Below are positions 50,821-60,464 of a stretch of DNA of 64,000 nucleotides, one piece after another. A program made the translations under genes and the position numbers. Within the stretch, counting starts at the first letter, position 1. Every line of letters begins with the position of its first letter. This DNA comes from Planctomycetota bacterium (GTDB lineage Bacteria; Planctomycetota; Planctomycetia; Pirellulales; Lacipirellulaceae). Below the pieces are notes generated by a model. The model ran no database searches. It was given only the letters and a program-made list of their open reading frames with translations, and had not been told where the DNA came from. Location of the stretch: positions 1-64,000 of the forward strand of contig JAADGV010000102.1 in assembly GCA_013152205.1 (NCBI GenBank). Direction: 5' to 3'.

Positions 50821-52212
50821 ATGCCGGATCTACTACGCGAAAGTTTGTGCCACGACCCCATTCATGGCTATATCCCCTTCATCTCGAAGGTTGACCCCGG
50901 CGAAACCTCCGAACGCGACCTGCTAGACCACCCCTGGCTGCAACGCCTCCGCCAGATTCACCAACTGCAAACCGCCTGGTGGGTCTATCCCTCAGCTGAG
51001 CACACTCGCTTTCAACACGTCGTCGGCTCGATGCACATGGCCAGTCGCGCAATCGAGCGACTCTACTCCAGCCTGACCGAAGTTTGCCCCGAAGTGCCCA
51101 GCCGAGGGTACGTCGAGTGTTTAACTCGCTTGGCCGCATTGCTACACGACGTAGGCCACGGCCCGTTCGGCCATTTCTTCGACGAGCACTACCTAAAACA
51201 GTTCGGCCTTACCCACGAAATACTCGGCGCCCATATTATTCGCGAAGAACTTGGCCCACTGCTTACCAAAGTCCGCTCTTGCCCGAACAGCCAATTGGCC
51301 GCCGACGAAACCATCGACCCCGAACAAATCGCCTGGCTCATCACACGCCCCACCAGCGGAGATACCGACGACGCCCCCCGTTGGCTCGTCATGTTGCGTA
51401 GCCTGTTCTGCGGCTTGTACACCGTCGACAACATGGATTTCGTGCTTCGCGATGCCTACATGTCAGGCTACAGCACCCGCTCGTACGACCTCGACCGCCT
51501 ATTGCGATACAGCTTTTTCAGCGAGCGGGGATTCACCATTCACGAACGCGGCATGAACGCCCTGGTCCGATTCCGCCAAGCCCGTAGCGAGCTATTTCGC
51601 GCAGTCTATTTCCATCGCACCGTACGATCGATCGACATGACCCTCAAAGGGTTGTTTCGAGACAGCCAAGGGCTACTCTTCCCCGGCAACCCGCTTGAGC
51701 ACCTCGATGCGTATCAGCGTTTTACTGAGTGGTCGTTGTTGGTGGATGTTGCCCAATGGCACGAAAGCGACGACCCGAAAAAACGCGAGTTAGCCCCGCG
51801 TTGGCAGTCGCTCTTAAAACGTCAAGTCGATTGGGTAATGGCTGTCGAGCGAGCGCGTGTCGAACCCTCGTCAACCGATATGTTTAGTAAAAGCGAAACC
51901 GCCGAATTCGCTATTCGCCAACATCTACCCGACGAGTACCGCCAAATCGAAATGATCGTCGATCTTCCCCATCACATCGATCGCCCCGACCCCAAAACCG
52001 CCGCCGCCGGCCAGAACTTTCTATACCGAAGCGCCACCAGCCAAATCCGCGCCCTCACCGACGACGAACTCTACAAACACCTCCCCGTAAGCCAACTAGT
52101 CTGCCGAGTCTATCTACCCGCCGGCGCTCCCCCCGACCACGCCACCGCAATCGCCGAAGCCCTAGACGCCCTACTAGGCAACACCCGCGAAGACGACCTA
52201 ACCAACATGTAA
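50821..52212 (+). CDS. HD-domain phosphohydrolase (SAMHD1/dGTPase-like)
   Basis: 463 residues. The start DPIHGYIPF and LDHPWLQRLRQIHQLQTAWWVYPSAEHTRFQHVVGSMHMASRA, then LAALLHDVGHGPFGHFFDEHYL, and later DYYMSGYSTRSYDLD-like DNMDFVLRDAYMSG are the pattern of the HD superfamily's dNTPase/SAMHD1-like branch; the HD pair with H and D around residues 72-114 binds a metal. Members remove triphosphate from dNTPs or hydrolyse related nucleotides. An antiviral or a nucleotide-pool role is possible. No neighbouring defence genes are seen. It ends directly before repeats. Confidence 0.88.
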   Translation: MPDLLRESLCHDPIHGYIPFISKVDPGETSERDLLDHPWLQRLRQIHQLQTAWWVYPSAEHTRFQHVVGSMHMASRAIERLYSSLTEVCPEVPSRGYVECLTRLAALLHDVGHGPFGHFFDEHYLKQFGLTHEILGAHIIREELGPLLTKVRSCPNSQLAADETIDPEQIAWLITRPTSGDTDDAPRWLVMLRSLFCGLYTVDNMDFVLRDAYMSGYSTRSYDLDRLLRYSFFSERGFTIHERGMNALVRFRQARSELFRAVYFHRTVRSIDMTLKGLFRDSQGLLFPGNPLEHLDAYQRFTEWSLLVDVAQWHESDDPKKRELAPRWQSLLKRQVDWVMAVERARVEPSSTDMFSKSETAEFAIRQHLPDEYRQIEMIVDLPHHIDRPDPKTAAAGQNFLYRSATSQIRALTDDELYKHLPVSQLVCRVYLPAGAPPDHATAIAEALDALLGNTREDDLTNM

Positions 52213-52243
52213 AACCAAACGCCTCGCCTTGCGGTTGCCCCCC

Positions 52244-52267
52244 CCATAGCCCGACCATCCTGGTCGG
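52244..52267. repeat. Palindromic repeat family H, copy 3
   Basis: CCGACCA-TCC-TGGTCGG, preceded by CATAGC. Compared with 38021 one G-C pair has become A-T on both arms, keeping the stem. Confidence 0.7.
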
Positions 52268-52387
52268 ATACCAAGCAAACAAGCAAGAAAAACTGGCCCA
52301 AAAATAACAATGGAAATCACCCAACAAAAATGAGATAATCGCCAAAGCAAATAACAACCCGAGGAGAACGGCAAAGTCATAGTTCCC

Positions 52388-52450
52388 GTTGCAGCTGCGG
52401 GCGGAAGCCGCAGTCGAGTCTGGAGAAACCGCGGCTTCCGCTCGCGGCTA
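52388..52450. repeat. Palindromic repeat family A, copy 4
   Basis: GCGGAAGCCGC (52401-52411) and GCGGCTTCCGC (52431-52441) form the inner stem, with GGCAAAGTCATAG and GATGCAATCCTC as outer ends. The 52213-52736 gap also has ATATTGTCCAC twice (52562 and 52648), but no gene. Confidence 0.75.
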
Positions 52451-52736
52451 GCATGGCGATGCAATCCTCAACCCACCAACCGAGCGCCCAGCGCCCAACA
52501 ACAACACAAAAAGGACAAAACCCCAGCCCCCAACCCCTATTTTCCCAGCCCCAACCCAATCATATTGTCCACCTCAATGGGGTTACCCAGTAATTCGTGC
52601 CAAAATTAACCCACCAAACACTACAATAGCAGCACCAACCACCGTAATATTGTCCACATTCGACGCTCAACTCGGACAAATCTTTAATCGTAAATCTTAA
52701 ATCAAAACATCCCCTCCCGCTCCCGGAGAAACCTCG

Positions 52737-54074
52737 ATGCCCAACAAAATCTCACGACGTGGATTCCTAGAAAAATCGGCCTTCGCCGGTGCAGCGGCAA
52801 CCGCCTGGTATATCAATCCACGACCAGCACTAGCATCGAAATCCGCTCTCGAAAAACTCAACATCGGGGCGATCGGCACCGCAAATCGAGCCGGCGCGAA
52901 CATCAGCGGCTGTGCAAGCCAAAACATTGTGGCTTTGGTCGATGTCGACACCAACTTTCTCGACGCAGCCGTAGCGAAGTATCAAGGGGCACGCAAGTAC
53001 CAAGACTTCCGGGTCATGCTCGAAAAAGAGGCCGAGAACCTCGACGCCGTCATCGTCGCCTCGCCCGACCACACACACGCCCCCGCAGCCGCCATGGCCA
53101 TGCGGCTGGGTAAGCATACCTATTGCGAAAAACCGTTGACCCACACCGTCTCCGAAGCCCGAAAGTTGGCCGAGTTGGCTGCCGAGAATAAGCTCGTCAC
53201 CCAGATGGGCAACCAGATCCACGCCGGCGACAACTATCGCCGAGTGGTCGAGATTGTCGAGAGCGGCGTGATCGGCCCAGTTCACGAAGTACACGTATGG
53301 GCTGTTGCCAACTACACAGGCGGCAAGCTAACGACCGACAAACCCAAGCCGGCCAATGTCGATTGGGACCTCTGGCTTGGCCCAGCGCCCAAACGCGAAT
53401 ATGTCGAGTGTACGATCAGCGGCGAGCAGAAGACCGTCCACCCTTTCAGTTGGCGCTGGTTCTGGGATTACGGCAACGGCGGACTGGGCGATTTTGGTTG
53501 CCACTTCATGGACCTTGCCCATTGGGCCTTGAACCTAAAACACCCAACACAAATCACCGCGACCGGTCCCGCCCCACTCGCCGAAGCGACCACCGGCGGC
53601 ATCGAAGTCGTCTACAAGTACCCAGCCCGTGGCGACCGGCCACCAGTCACCATGACCTGGCACGACGGTGGCAAGAAACCTGCCGAACTGGCAAACTACA
53701 AAGACAAAAACGGCAAGCCGCTCGACTGGGGCAGTGGCCAACTCTTCATCGGCGAGAAGGGTGCGATCCTCTCCGACTACGGTAAGTATCTCCTGCTGCC
53801 GACCAGCAAAGCCGAGGAATTTGAAATCCCCGAGCCGTACATTGCCAAATCGATTGGCCACCACAACGAATGGATCGAAGCCATTAAAACGGGCGGCACA
53901 ACCACCTGCAACTTCGACTACGCCGGCGCGCTAACCGAAGCCGTATTGCTAGCCGTCGCTTCGTACCGAAGCGGCGAAACCATCCATTGGGATGCCGCCA
54001 ACCTAAAAGTAACCAATTCGCCCAAAGCCCAAGCGTTGATTTCCAAGGAGTACCGCAAAGGCTGGGCAATATAA
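52737..54074 (+). CDS. Tat-exported Gfo/Idh/MocA-family oxidoreductase
   Basis: 445 residues from ATG 52737 (GGAG upstream). The N-terminus has the twin-arginine motif SRRGFLEKSAF and an AxA-type cleavage region. The NAD(P)-binding fold starts KLNIGAIGTANRAG, and the catalytic lysine is in CEKPLTHT (EKP). DPDH-like residues (ASPDHTHAPAAAMAM) and WRWFWDYGNGGLGDFGCHFMDLAHWALNLKHP match the C-terminal domain. Such enzymes act on sugars or inositols outside the cytoplasm in planctomycetes. The substrate cannot be told. Confidence 0.92.
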   Translation: MPNKISRRGFLEKSAFAGAAATAWYINPRPALASKSALEKLNIGAIGTANRAGANISGCASQNIVALVDVDTNFLDAAVAKYQGARKYQDFRVMLEKEAENLDAVIVASPDHTHAPAAAMAMRLGKHTYCEKPLTHTVSEARKLAELAAENKLVTQMGNQIHAGDNYRRVVEIVESGVIGPVHEVHVWAVANYTGGKLTTDKPKPANVDWDLWLGPAPKREYVECTISGEQKTVHPFSWRWFWDYGNGGLGDFGCHFMDLAHWALNLKHPTQITATGPAPLAEATTGGIEVVYKYPARGDRPPVTMTWHDGGKKPAELANYKDKNGKPLDWGSGQLFIGEKGAILSDYGKYLLLPTSKAEEFEIPEPYIAKSIGHHNEWIEAIKTGGTTTCNFDYAGALTEAVLLAVASYRSGETIHWDAANLKVTNSPKAQALISKEYRKGWAI

Positions 54075-54092
54075 AAGAACGCCGCTCGTGGC

Positions 54093-55142
54093 TTAGCAAC
54101 CCCCGGTTACCGCTCCCAATTTGCACTTTAGTGCTTCCTCACCAACAAGAAACCGCAACTCAATCCCCAACGCCCAAACCGGCACGTCGCCCATAGCAAC
54201 ATCGCGAAGTTTCACCAAATCCTTACGCGTACAAAGCACCAAGTCGGCCTCGGCGGCCCAACGGGTCAGCGACTCAAGGTCTTCCGGCGTGTAGCGATAG
54301 TGGTCGGGGAATTCACGCCAAGCAACTAATTCGCACCCAAGACTCTCAAGCGTATGCCGAAAACCGGCCGGATTGCCAATCCCACAAAACGCCCCCACCC
54401 GCTCGCGGCTTAGCAAATCAAGCGACAGCGTTTCCCCCGCCGAGTTAACCAACCCCGACGCCCCATGCACCACCTCACACCAAACCGCGTCAGGAGCCAA
54501 CTGTAAAACACGACGTCGCACCTCCTTACGAGCCTCTTCGTCGAGCATGTCGGCACGGCTCAAAATCACCACGTCAGCACGCGCAAGGCCAGCTAAAGGT
54601 TCGCGCAGTGTGCCACGAGGGAAAACATGCTCGTAGCCGAACGGCTCGGTGGCGTCCAACAGCACAATATCCAAGTCACGCCCCAGCCGCCGATGCTGGA
54701 ACCCATCGTCAAGAATGATCCGTTGCGAATCATGTTGCTCGACAACCGCTCGGGCGGCAGCCACCCGGTCGCGATTTTGCTGATGCGGAACCCCGGGAAG
54801 TGCCAGTTGCAGTTCCAACGCCTCGTCGTTCATCCCGTCCTCGCCAGCACCGTAGCCCCGGCTGACAAGCCCCACACGCAAACCCTGCTCTCCGTAGTAG
54901 CGAGCAATCCACTCGACCAACGGCGTCTTGCCGGTGCCGCCAAGCGACAAGTTGCCAACGCTAATCACCGGCACCCCAACCCGGTGGACCTCCGCCCGCC
55001 CGCGGTCGTAACGACGATTCCGCAGCCGCATCGCCCAACCATAGGGGCTTTCACCAAGGCGCAGCAGACCTCGGGTCGCGCCGGCCAGTAGGCCTCGCCG
55101 TTGTCCGCTGACGAGTTCGCGAAATGTCGTTGGGTTAAGCAC
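54093..55142 (-). CDS. lpxK: Tetraacyldisaccharide 4'-kinase
   Basis: 349 residues. The P-loop GNLSLGGTGKTPLVEWIARY (residues ~62-81), then GLVSRGYG and IILDDGFQHRRLGRDLDIVLLDA, are diagnostic of LpxK. The N-terminal helix region LRLGESPYGWAMRLRNRRYDRG is also usual. The enzyme phosphorylates the lipid A disaccharide at the inner membrane before WaaA adds KDO. It converges with the preceding Tat oxidoreductase with 18 bases between the two stop codons. Together with waaA at 27446 it shows a complete late lipid A route is likely. Confidence 0.95.
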   Translation of the reverse strand: MLNPTTFRELVSGQRRGLLAGATRGLLRLGESPYGWAMRLRNRRYDRGRAEVHRVGVPVISVGNLSLGGTGKTPLVEWIARYYGEQGLRVGLVSRGYGAGEDGMNDEALELQLALPGVPHQQNRDRVAAARAVVEQHDSQRIILDDGFQHRRLGRDLDIVLLDATEPFGYEHVFPRGTLREPLAGLARADVVILSRADMLDEEARKEVRRRVLQLAPDAVWCEVVHGASGLVNSAGETLSLDLLSRERVGAFCGIGNPAGFRHTLESLGCELVAWREFPDHYRYTPEDLESLTRWAAEADLVLCTRKDLVKLRDVAMGDVPVWALGIELRFLVGEEALKCKLGAVTGGC

Positions 55143-55291
55143 AGTGGTCCCAGGCTAGCAGATTGCTAAATCTGCCTGTAGTTCGGGTAGAACGGTTACA
55201 ACCGCACGATTTTCCGGAAAATGCTGTCAACCACCACCCCAGGTGGCACAAAATTGGGCCGAAGAGCGTCTTACTTCTGGGCGACGACTCC

Positions 55292-55297
55292 TATAAT
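55292..55297 (+). promoter_or_regulatory. -10 box of the 55372 gene
   Basis: TATAAT lies 75 bases upstream of the ATG, with TTACTT 15 bases before it as a weak -35. It would serve the large protein at 55372. The gap is shared with the divergent lpxK. Confidence 0.4.
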
Positions 55298-55371
55298 GGA
55301 ACATGTCGACTGAGTTGCCCGACCTCTGGTAGCATTCCCAACTGATCCACCCAAGTCATCAACAAGAACCT

Positions 55372-58300
55372 ATGGCCAGCGCCACCGAGCCAAAACGACC
55401 TGCCCCGCAAGCCGCGACTCCCGCTGAGGAGCAGCTAGTCAATGCGCAGATCGAACGCACCCGACGTGCATTAAAGTGGGTCGATCTGGCCTCCGGGTTG
55501 ATTACCTTGGTGATCGGCGTGTTGGCCTTTGTTCTCGTCGTAGCCATCCTCGAACATTGGGTGATTCCCGGCGGATGGAGCGGCGGCGCCCGAGTCGTAC
55601 TCTTCGCTTCGTTGCTATTGAGCATCCTCTGGTATAGCTGGCGAACCTTCTGGCCGCTTGTACGAAAGCCAATCAACCCCGCCTTCGCCGCTCAGACGAT
55701 CGAGCAAAGCAGCCCCTCGCTGAAAAACAGCCTCCTAAACCTGCTGCTGTTACGGAACCGAAAGCGTCAGCTCTCTCGCCAAGTGTACCAAGCCATCGAA
55801 CAACAAGCGGCCCAACGGCTATCAGAAATCCCGTTAGACACGACCGTCGATCGCACCGCCGTTTTGCGACTGGGTTATATCTTGGTCGCAATTGTTGCGC
55901 TCTGTGCGTTGTATCGAATTTTCTCGCCCAAAGATTTTATGGCCTCGGCAACTCGTGTCTTAATGCCCTGGGCAGACGTGACCGTGCCGAGTCGGGTCCA
56001 GATACTCGACCTCACGCCCGGCAATACCTCCGCAGCGCGAGGCGACCAGGTGGTTGTCTCTGCCGAGGTAATGGGCCTGGACGAGGACGAGCAGGTTCGC
56101 GTGCTTTATTCCACCGAGGACAAGCAGATCGTTGGGCAAGAGATTTTCATGTCGCCCCTAGAAGGCGGTTTGCGTTTCGAGTGTCGATTGCCAAGCGGAA
56201 TCGCTCAACGCGGTAGCGGGTTACAGCAGAACCTCACCTATTGGGTCGAGGCGGGTGATGCTCGTTCGCCTCGCTACAAGGTTACCGTCTTCTCGCGTCC
56301 CACGCTGGTCGTACAGCGTATTCAGTACGACTACCCCAACTACACCGGCTATCCAGACCGCGAAGAGGCCCACACAGGCGACCTTCATGCCATCGAAGGC
56401 ACAGTCGTTACCCTTACCGCCATTGCCAACCAACCAATTAGCTCGGCACATGTCGATTTCGAAGCCGACGGCCGGTTGGACAACTTGATGAAGGCCGAAG
56501 GCCAACAAGCCTCGATAAGTTTTCCGTTAGAACTCCGCGACGACCGCCGCACACCCCGCCATCAAAGCTATGTGCTGCGATATACCACTGAGAAAGGCCG
56601 CAAGAACGAGTTGCCGCCGAAATACGAGATCGAAGTAACGCCCGACTACTCGCCCGAAGTCCAAGTGCTTTTGCCTGAAGAAGAGTCGGTCGATGTTGCT
56701 TTGGACAGCCAGGTAACCATCGAGATTTTCGCTCGCGATCCTGATTTTGAAGTTCGCGACGTGGCGCTGCTCGGCGAAGTCGACGGCCAACAGGTGCTCA
56801 AGCAAGTCTTGCTCAAGAAAAACCATACCGGCCGCTTTGTAAAACAGTATCAGCTTGCCCCGAGTGAATTGGGACTAAAGGTGGGCGACGTGATCGAGTA
56901 CTGGGCCATAGCCGCCGACAACCGTCGACCGACTGCCAACCAAGCCTCGACCAAGCGTCGCAAGATTCGCATTGTTGGTCCTGGAGAAAGCGGAGACAAC
57001 GAGGGAGAGAAACAGCCAGGCGAAGCTGGTGCGGATCAGCAATCGGAAGAGGATTCGCAACAAGGCGAAGACGGTAAGGAGGGAACGGAGGAAGGGGCCG
57101 AATCAGCGGACTCTGGGGACCAACAAGACGAGCAAGGGCAAGAGGGTGAAGGCGAAGGGGGTGTCGGTCAGGACGCCGAAGGCATGCAGGGCGAAGATGC
57201 GGAGCAGCAGCAAGGGCAGGGCGGCGGCCAAAATCAATCTTCGGAGGGGCAAGATAACTCGGAGCAGAATTCAGAGGACGCAGCGGGTGGCGAGTCTTCT
57301 GGCGATCAAAACAACGAAAACCCTTCGCAAGACAACGCCAGCGATCAGCCCGGCGATTCGCAGTCTAGCGAAGGTGGCGGCAACCAAGAAAAGGTTTCGC
57401 CAGATGGCGACGACGATGGCGAAGCATTTGATCGCATGGCCGAGCATTTCGAGGAGCAGCAAGACGAGTCGGGGCAAGAAGGAGAGGCCGCCGAGCAGCA
57501 ACAAGGGCAGGGCGAATCGGCTGACGACAACCAGCAATCGCAAAAAGGCAACAATGGGGCCGAGGGAAAGCCCGATGCGGATCAAAGTGGAGATGCTGAC
57601 GGAGACGATGCCGAGCAGGGCGACACCAAGGGGGCTGAAGGCCAACAGCAGGACGAGAACTCGGAGGGAGAGGGAGCCGAGGGCGACCCAGCCCCCGGCC
57701 AAGAAGGCGCTGGCGAAGAGCAAGGCGAACAGTCACAAGGGCAAGAGGATGAATCTGCCGGTGGCGAAATGTCGCCAGAGCAAGGCGAGGCCGGAGCGGG
57801 CGAAAACCCGGGCGAGAACGAAGGTTCTCCCGATGTTCAGGGGGACAAGAAACCTCATGACCGCGAGGGAGATGAAGCGGCTGGAGAAAAGATGAACGAT
57901 CAAGAAGCTCCTGCTCCAGCCGAAGGCCAAACAGAATCGGACTCTGAGGGGGGCCAAGGTGGCGATAGGTCAGGCGGCGGCCAAGAGGGCGGCGGTCAGC
58001 AGGCAGACGCCAAAGGCACCGGCGGGGCAGGAGAGAATCAGGCCGCTGACGAGGGCGGTGGGCAGTCGGAGCAGCCCGGTGAAGGAGATACCTCAAACAA
58101 GCCCGGCGGCGACCAAGAAGCCGAAGGCGAAACAGGCGAGTCGAGCGGAAACCAGCCCGGCAAAGGCAGCGAGCAAGGGGAGGGCGGCGCAGAAGGCGAG
58201 CAGCAAGGGGACCAATCGGCGGATCAAACGGGCAATTCCGAAGGCATGGATCCCTCGACCGAACAGCAACCCGATCAACAAAACGCTAACAACCCAGATT

Positions 58301-58779
58301 CCTCGAACCCTCAAGGCGGGCAGCCTTCAGGCGGCGGCACCGGCAGCGACTCGATGCCGCCACCAGCAGGAGAAACCCAGCCCGGCGACGAGGCCAATCT
58401 CGACTACGCCCAAAAACAAACCGATCTGATTCTCGACAAGCTCGACGATCAAATGAAGAAAAAGCAGGTAGACGAGGGCTTGCTTGAAAAGCTTGGCTGG
58501 AGCCAGGACGAGCTACGCCGATTTGTAGATCGCTGGAAGAATCTCAAGTCAGAAGCCGACGGCAAAGGCGCAGACGCCGAGGAAGCTCAGCAGGAGCTAA
58601 GCGATACTCTGCGAAGTTTGGGGCTTGGGCGAAAACGTCGGACAGGCTTCCAAGCCAAGACGGCCAAAGACTTGTTCAGAGACCTACAGGATGCTCCCCG
58701 AGTTCGCACCCCGCTAGAGTATCAAGATCGGTTGCGAGGCTACATCAAAGGGACAGCTACGGCTGAAGAGGAGAAGTAA
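55372..58779 (+). CDS. Large two-TM protein (DUF4175-like) with acidic Q/G/E-rich region
   Basis: 1135 residues, a paralogue of the protein at 18193. Two TM helices (~37-60 and ~68-92), a third TM near 160, and a beta-rich part with YWVEAGDARSPRYKVTVFSRPTLVVQRIQYDYPNYTGYP and YEIEVTPDYSPEVQVLLPEEESV correspond to the paralogue. From ~540 to ~1000 the sequence becomes almost wholly Gly, Gln, Glu, Asp, Ser and Asn, very acidic and without hydrophobic residues. A helical end follows: LDYAQKQTDLILDKLDDQMKKK, LLEKLGWSQDELRRFVDRW, TAKDLFRDLQDAPRVRTPLEY. Such a stretch is probably an unstructured spacer facing the periplasm. Function unknown. Confidence 0.8.
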   Translation: MASATEPKRPAPQAATPAEEQLVNAQIERTRRALKWVDLASGLITLVIGVLAFVLVVAILEHWVIPGGWSGGARVVLFASLLLSILWYSWRTFWPLVRKPINPAFAAQTIEQSSPSLKNSLLNLLLLRNRKRQLSRQVYQAIEQQAAQRLSEIPLDTTVDRTAVLRLGYILVAIVALCALYRIFSPKDFMASATRVLMPWADVTVPSRVQILDLTPGNTSAARGDQVVVSAEVMGLDEDEQVRVLYSTEDKQIVGQEIFMSPLEGGLRFECRLPSGIAQRGSGLQQNLTYWVEAGDARSPRYKVTVFSRPTLVVQRIQYDYPNYTGYPDREEAHTGDLHAIEGTVVTLTAIANQPISSAHVDFEADGRLDNLMKAEGQQASISFPLELRDDRRTPRHQSYVLRYTTEKGRKNELPPKYEIEVTPDYSPEVQVLLPEEESVDVALDSQVTIEIFARDPDFEVRDVALLGEVDGQQVLKQVLLKKNHTGRFVKQYQLAPSELGLKVGDVIEYWAIAADNRRPTANQASTKRRKIRIVGPGESGDNEGEKQPGEAGADQQSEEDSQQGEDGKEGTEEGAESADSGDQQDEQGQEGEGEGGVGQDAEGMQGEDAEQQQGQGGGQNQSSEGQDNSEQNSEDAAGGESSGDQNNENPSQDNASDQPGDSQSSEGGGNQEKVSPDGDDDGEAFDRMAEHFEEQQDESGQEGEAAEQQQGQGESADDNQQSQKGNNGAEGKPDADQSGDADGDDAEQGDTKGAEGQQQDENSEGEGAEGDPAPGQEGAGEEQGEQSQGQEDESAGGEMSPEQGEAGAGENPGENEGSPDVQGDKKPHDREGDEAAGEKMNDQEAPAPAEGQTESDSEGGQGGDRSGGGQEGGGQQADAKGTGGAGENQAADEGGGQSEQPGEGDTSNKPGGDQEAEGETGESSGNQPGKGSEQGEGGAEGEQQGDQSADQTGNSEGMDPSTEQQPDQQNANNPDSSNPQGGQPSGGGTGSDSMPPPAGETQPGDEANLDYAQKQTDLILDKLDDQMKKKQVDEGLLEKLGWSQDELRRFVDRWKNLKSEADGKGADAEEAQQELSDTLRSLGLGRKRRTGFQAKTAKDLFRDLQDAPRVRTPLEYQDRLRGYIKGTATAEEEK

Positions 58780-58850
58780 GCGGTCATCGCAAAAAAAGTT
58801 CCCACAGCCACACCCTGGCGAATTTCTCAAACTTGGGCGACAATCGATCG

Positions 58851-60464
58851 ATGCAATCACTTGTCCCCCGTTATCTGGCTGCTTTTCATCCCAAGCGCAT
58901 TCCGCACCAGTTCGTCGACGTCTTGATCGTCGGGGGTGGGATTGCCGGCATGAGGGCAGCCATGGCGGTCGACCCTCGCATGTCGGTGTTGGTGGTTACC
59001 AAAGACCAACTCAACGAATCGAGCAGCACCTATGCGCAAGGCGGCATTGCGGGAGTGCTGACTCCCGAAGATCGACTCGAAAGCCATGTATCCGACACGC
59101 TAATTGCCGGAGCCGAGCTATGCGATCGCGATGTTGTCGAGATGGTTGTCCGAGAAGCGCCAGGCCACATTCACCAATTGATCGATTGGGGAACCGTTTT
59201 CGATCGTGAAGAAGGCGAGCTAACTCTAGGACGCGAAGGGGGGCATAGCCACAACCGGATTGTTCACGCCCTGGGGGACGCCACCGGCAAAGAAATCATG
59301 CGGGCAATGATCCAACGTGCCCGACATGAACTTGGTGCGCAGATTTGGCAAGACACGTTCACGATCGATCTGCTGACCCACGAAGGGCAATGCCGTGGAG
59401 CGTTGGTCTGGAATAAGTACCATGGCAGGACTTACGTGTGGGCAAAGCAGACGATTCTCTGCACGGGGGGGGCGGGGCAACTCTATCGAGAAACAACCAA
59501 TCCGCCAGTTGCCACCGGAGACGGGCACGCGATCGCCTACCGGGCTGGTGCCGAGTTGTTGGACATGGAATTCATGCAGTTTCATCCCACGGTGCTCTAC
59601 ATTGCCGGTAGTAGCCGAACGTTGATTACCGAAGCAGTTCGAGGCGAAGGGGCGTTGTTGATCGACGCCAACGGCCATCGTTTTATGCCAGAGTACGACG
59701 AACGGGCCGAACTGGCGCCACGCGATGTGGTTAGCCAAGCCATCGTCGACCAGATGTTGCGAACGCGGCACCCGTGCGTCTACCTCGACCTGAGTCCGTT
59801 GAACCCCGTGTATGCACGGCATCGCTTTCCTGGAATTGCCAAGAGCTGCGCGGAGTTTGGTATCGATATTAGCCACGATCGCATTCCCATCCGACCTGGG
59901 GCGCATTACATGATTGGCGGCGTGGGGGTGGATACCCATGGCGGGACGTCCTTGCCAGGCCTCTGGGCCTCAGGCGAGGTAACCAGCAGCGGGTTGCATG
60001 GGGCGAACCGGCTCGCTTCGAACAGCCTGCTGGAAGGTTTGGTCTATGGTGCTCGTGCGGGAGAAGCCGCTTCGGCGGCAGCTCTCGAGATCGCAGACAC
60101 CTATCAAGCAATTCCGCTCAAAAATTCGGCGGTCGTTGGCCGCGAGGAGCCCCTCGATTTGGATGATATTCGTAATTCGCTCAAAAGCCTCATGTGGCGA
60201 GCCGCCGGGGTCCGGCGCGAAGGCCAGCAACTGCTCGAAGCGGGGCAGACGATCGATCAATGGTGTCAGTACGCTCTGTCGCGGCAATTTCAAAGCCCTG
60301 AAGGATGGGAATTGCAGAATATGCTCACCGTTTCTAGGGTGATCATTGAGGCTGCTCTACGCAGGGAAGAGTCGCGGGGCGTCCATCTACGCACAGATTT
60401 CCCCGACCGGGACAATGCGAAGTGGCAAAGACGCCTTGCCGTATCATCTCACTCGGTCGAGTGA
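58851..60464 (+). CDS. nadB: L-aspartate oxidase
   Basis: 537 residues from ATG 58851; an upstream TTG is less likely. FAD-binding VLIVGGGIAGMRAAMA, then STYAQGGIAGVL, GREGGHSHNRIVHALGDATG, FMQFHPTVLYI, EAVRGEGALLID and the C-terminal GEVTSSGLHGANRLASNSLLEGLVYGARAG identify the NadB/SdhA/FrdA family, and the length and SHxR segments fit NadB. It oxidises aspartate to iminoaspartate for NAD synthesis with NadA. No nadA or nadC lies in the window. The final ~60 residues (REESRGVHLRTDFP) are typical of NadB. Confidence 0.93.
   Translation: MQSLVPRYLAAFHPKRIPHQFVDVLIVGGGIAGMRAAMAVDPRMSVLVVTKDQLNESSSTYAQGGIAGVLTPEDRLESHVSDTLIAGAELCDRDVVEMVVREAPGHIHQLIDWGTVFDREEGELTLGREGGHSHNRIVHALGDATGKEIMRAMIQRARHELGAQIWQDTFTIDLLTHEGQCRGALVWNKYHGRTYVWAKQTILCTGGAGQLYRETTNPPVATGDGHAIAYRAGAELLDMEFMQFHPTVLYIAGSSRTLITEAVRGEGALLIDANGHRFMPEYDERAELAPRDVVSQAIVDQMLRTRHPCVYLDLSPLNPVYARHRFPGIAKSCAEFGIDISHDRIPIRPGAHYMIGGVGVDTHGGTSLPGLWASGEVTSSGLHGANRLASNSLLEGLVYGARAGEAASAAALEIADTYQAIPLKNSAVVGREEPLDLDDIRNSLKSLMWRAAGVRREGQQLLEAGQTIDQWCQYALSRQFQSPEGWELQNMLTVSRVIIEAALRREESRGVHLRTDFPDRDNAKWQRRLAVSSHSVE

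Noticed and set aside
56972-57895. Lys/Arg-rich 307-codon frame overlapping the large protein
   Set aside because: It is a shifted reading of the GA-rich low-complexity region of 55372-58779; it lacks hydrophobic residues, motifs and a ribosome site.
57271-58096. Antisense frames of 150 and 243 codons in the same region
   Set aside because: They arise from the absence of stop codons in the complement of Gly/Gln/Glu-rich DNA, giving Leu- or Arg/Pro-rich sequence unlike real proteins.
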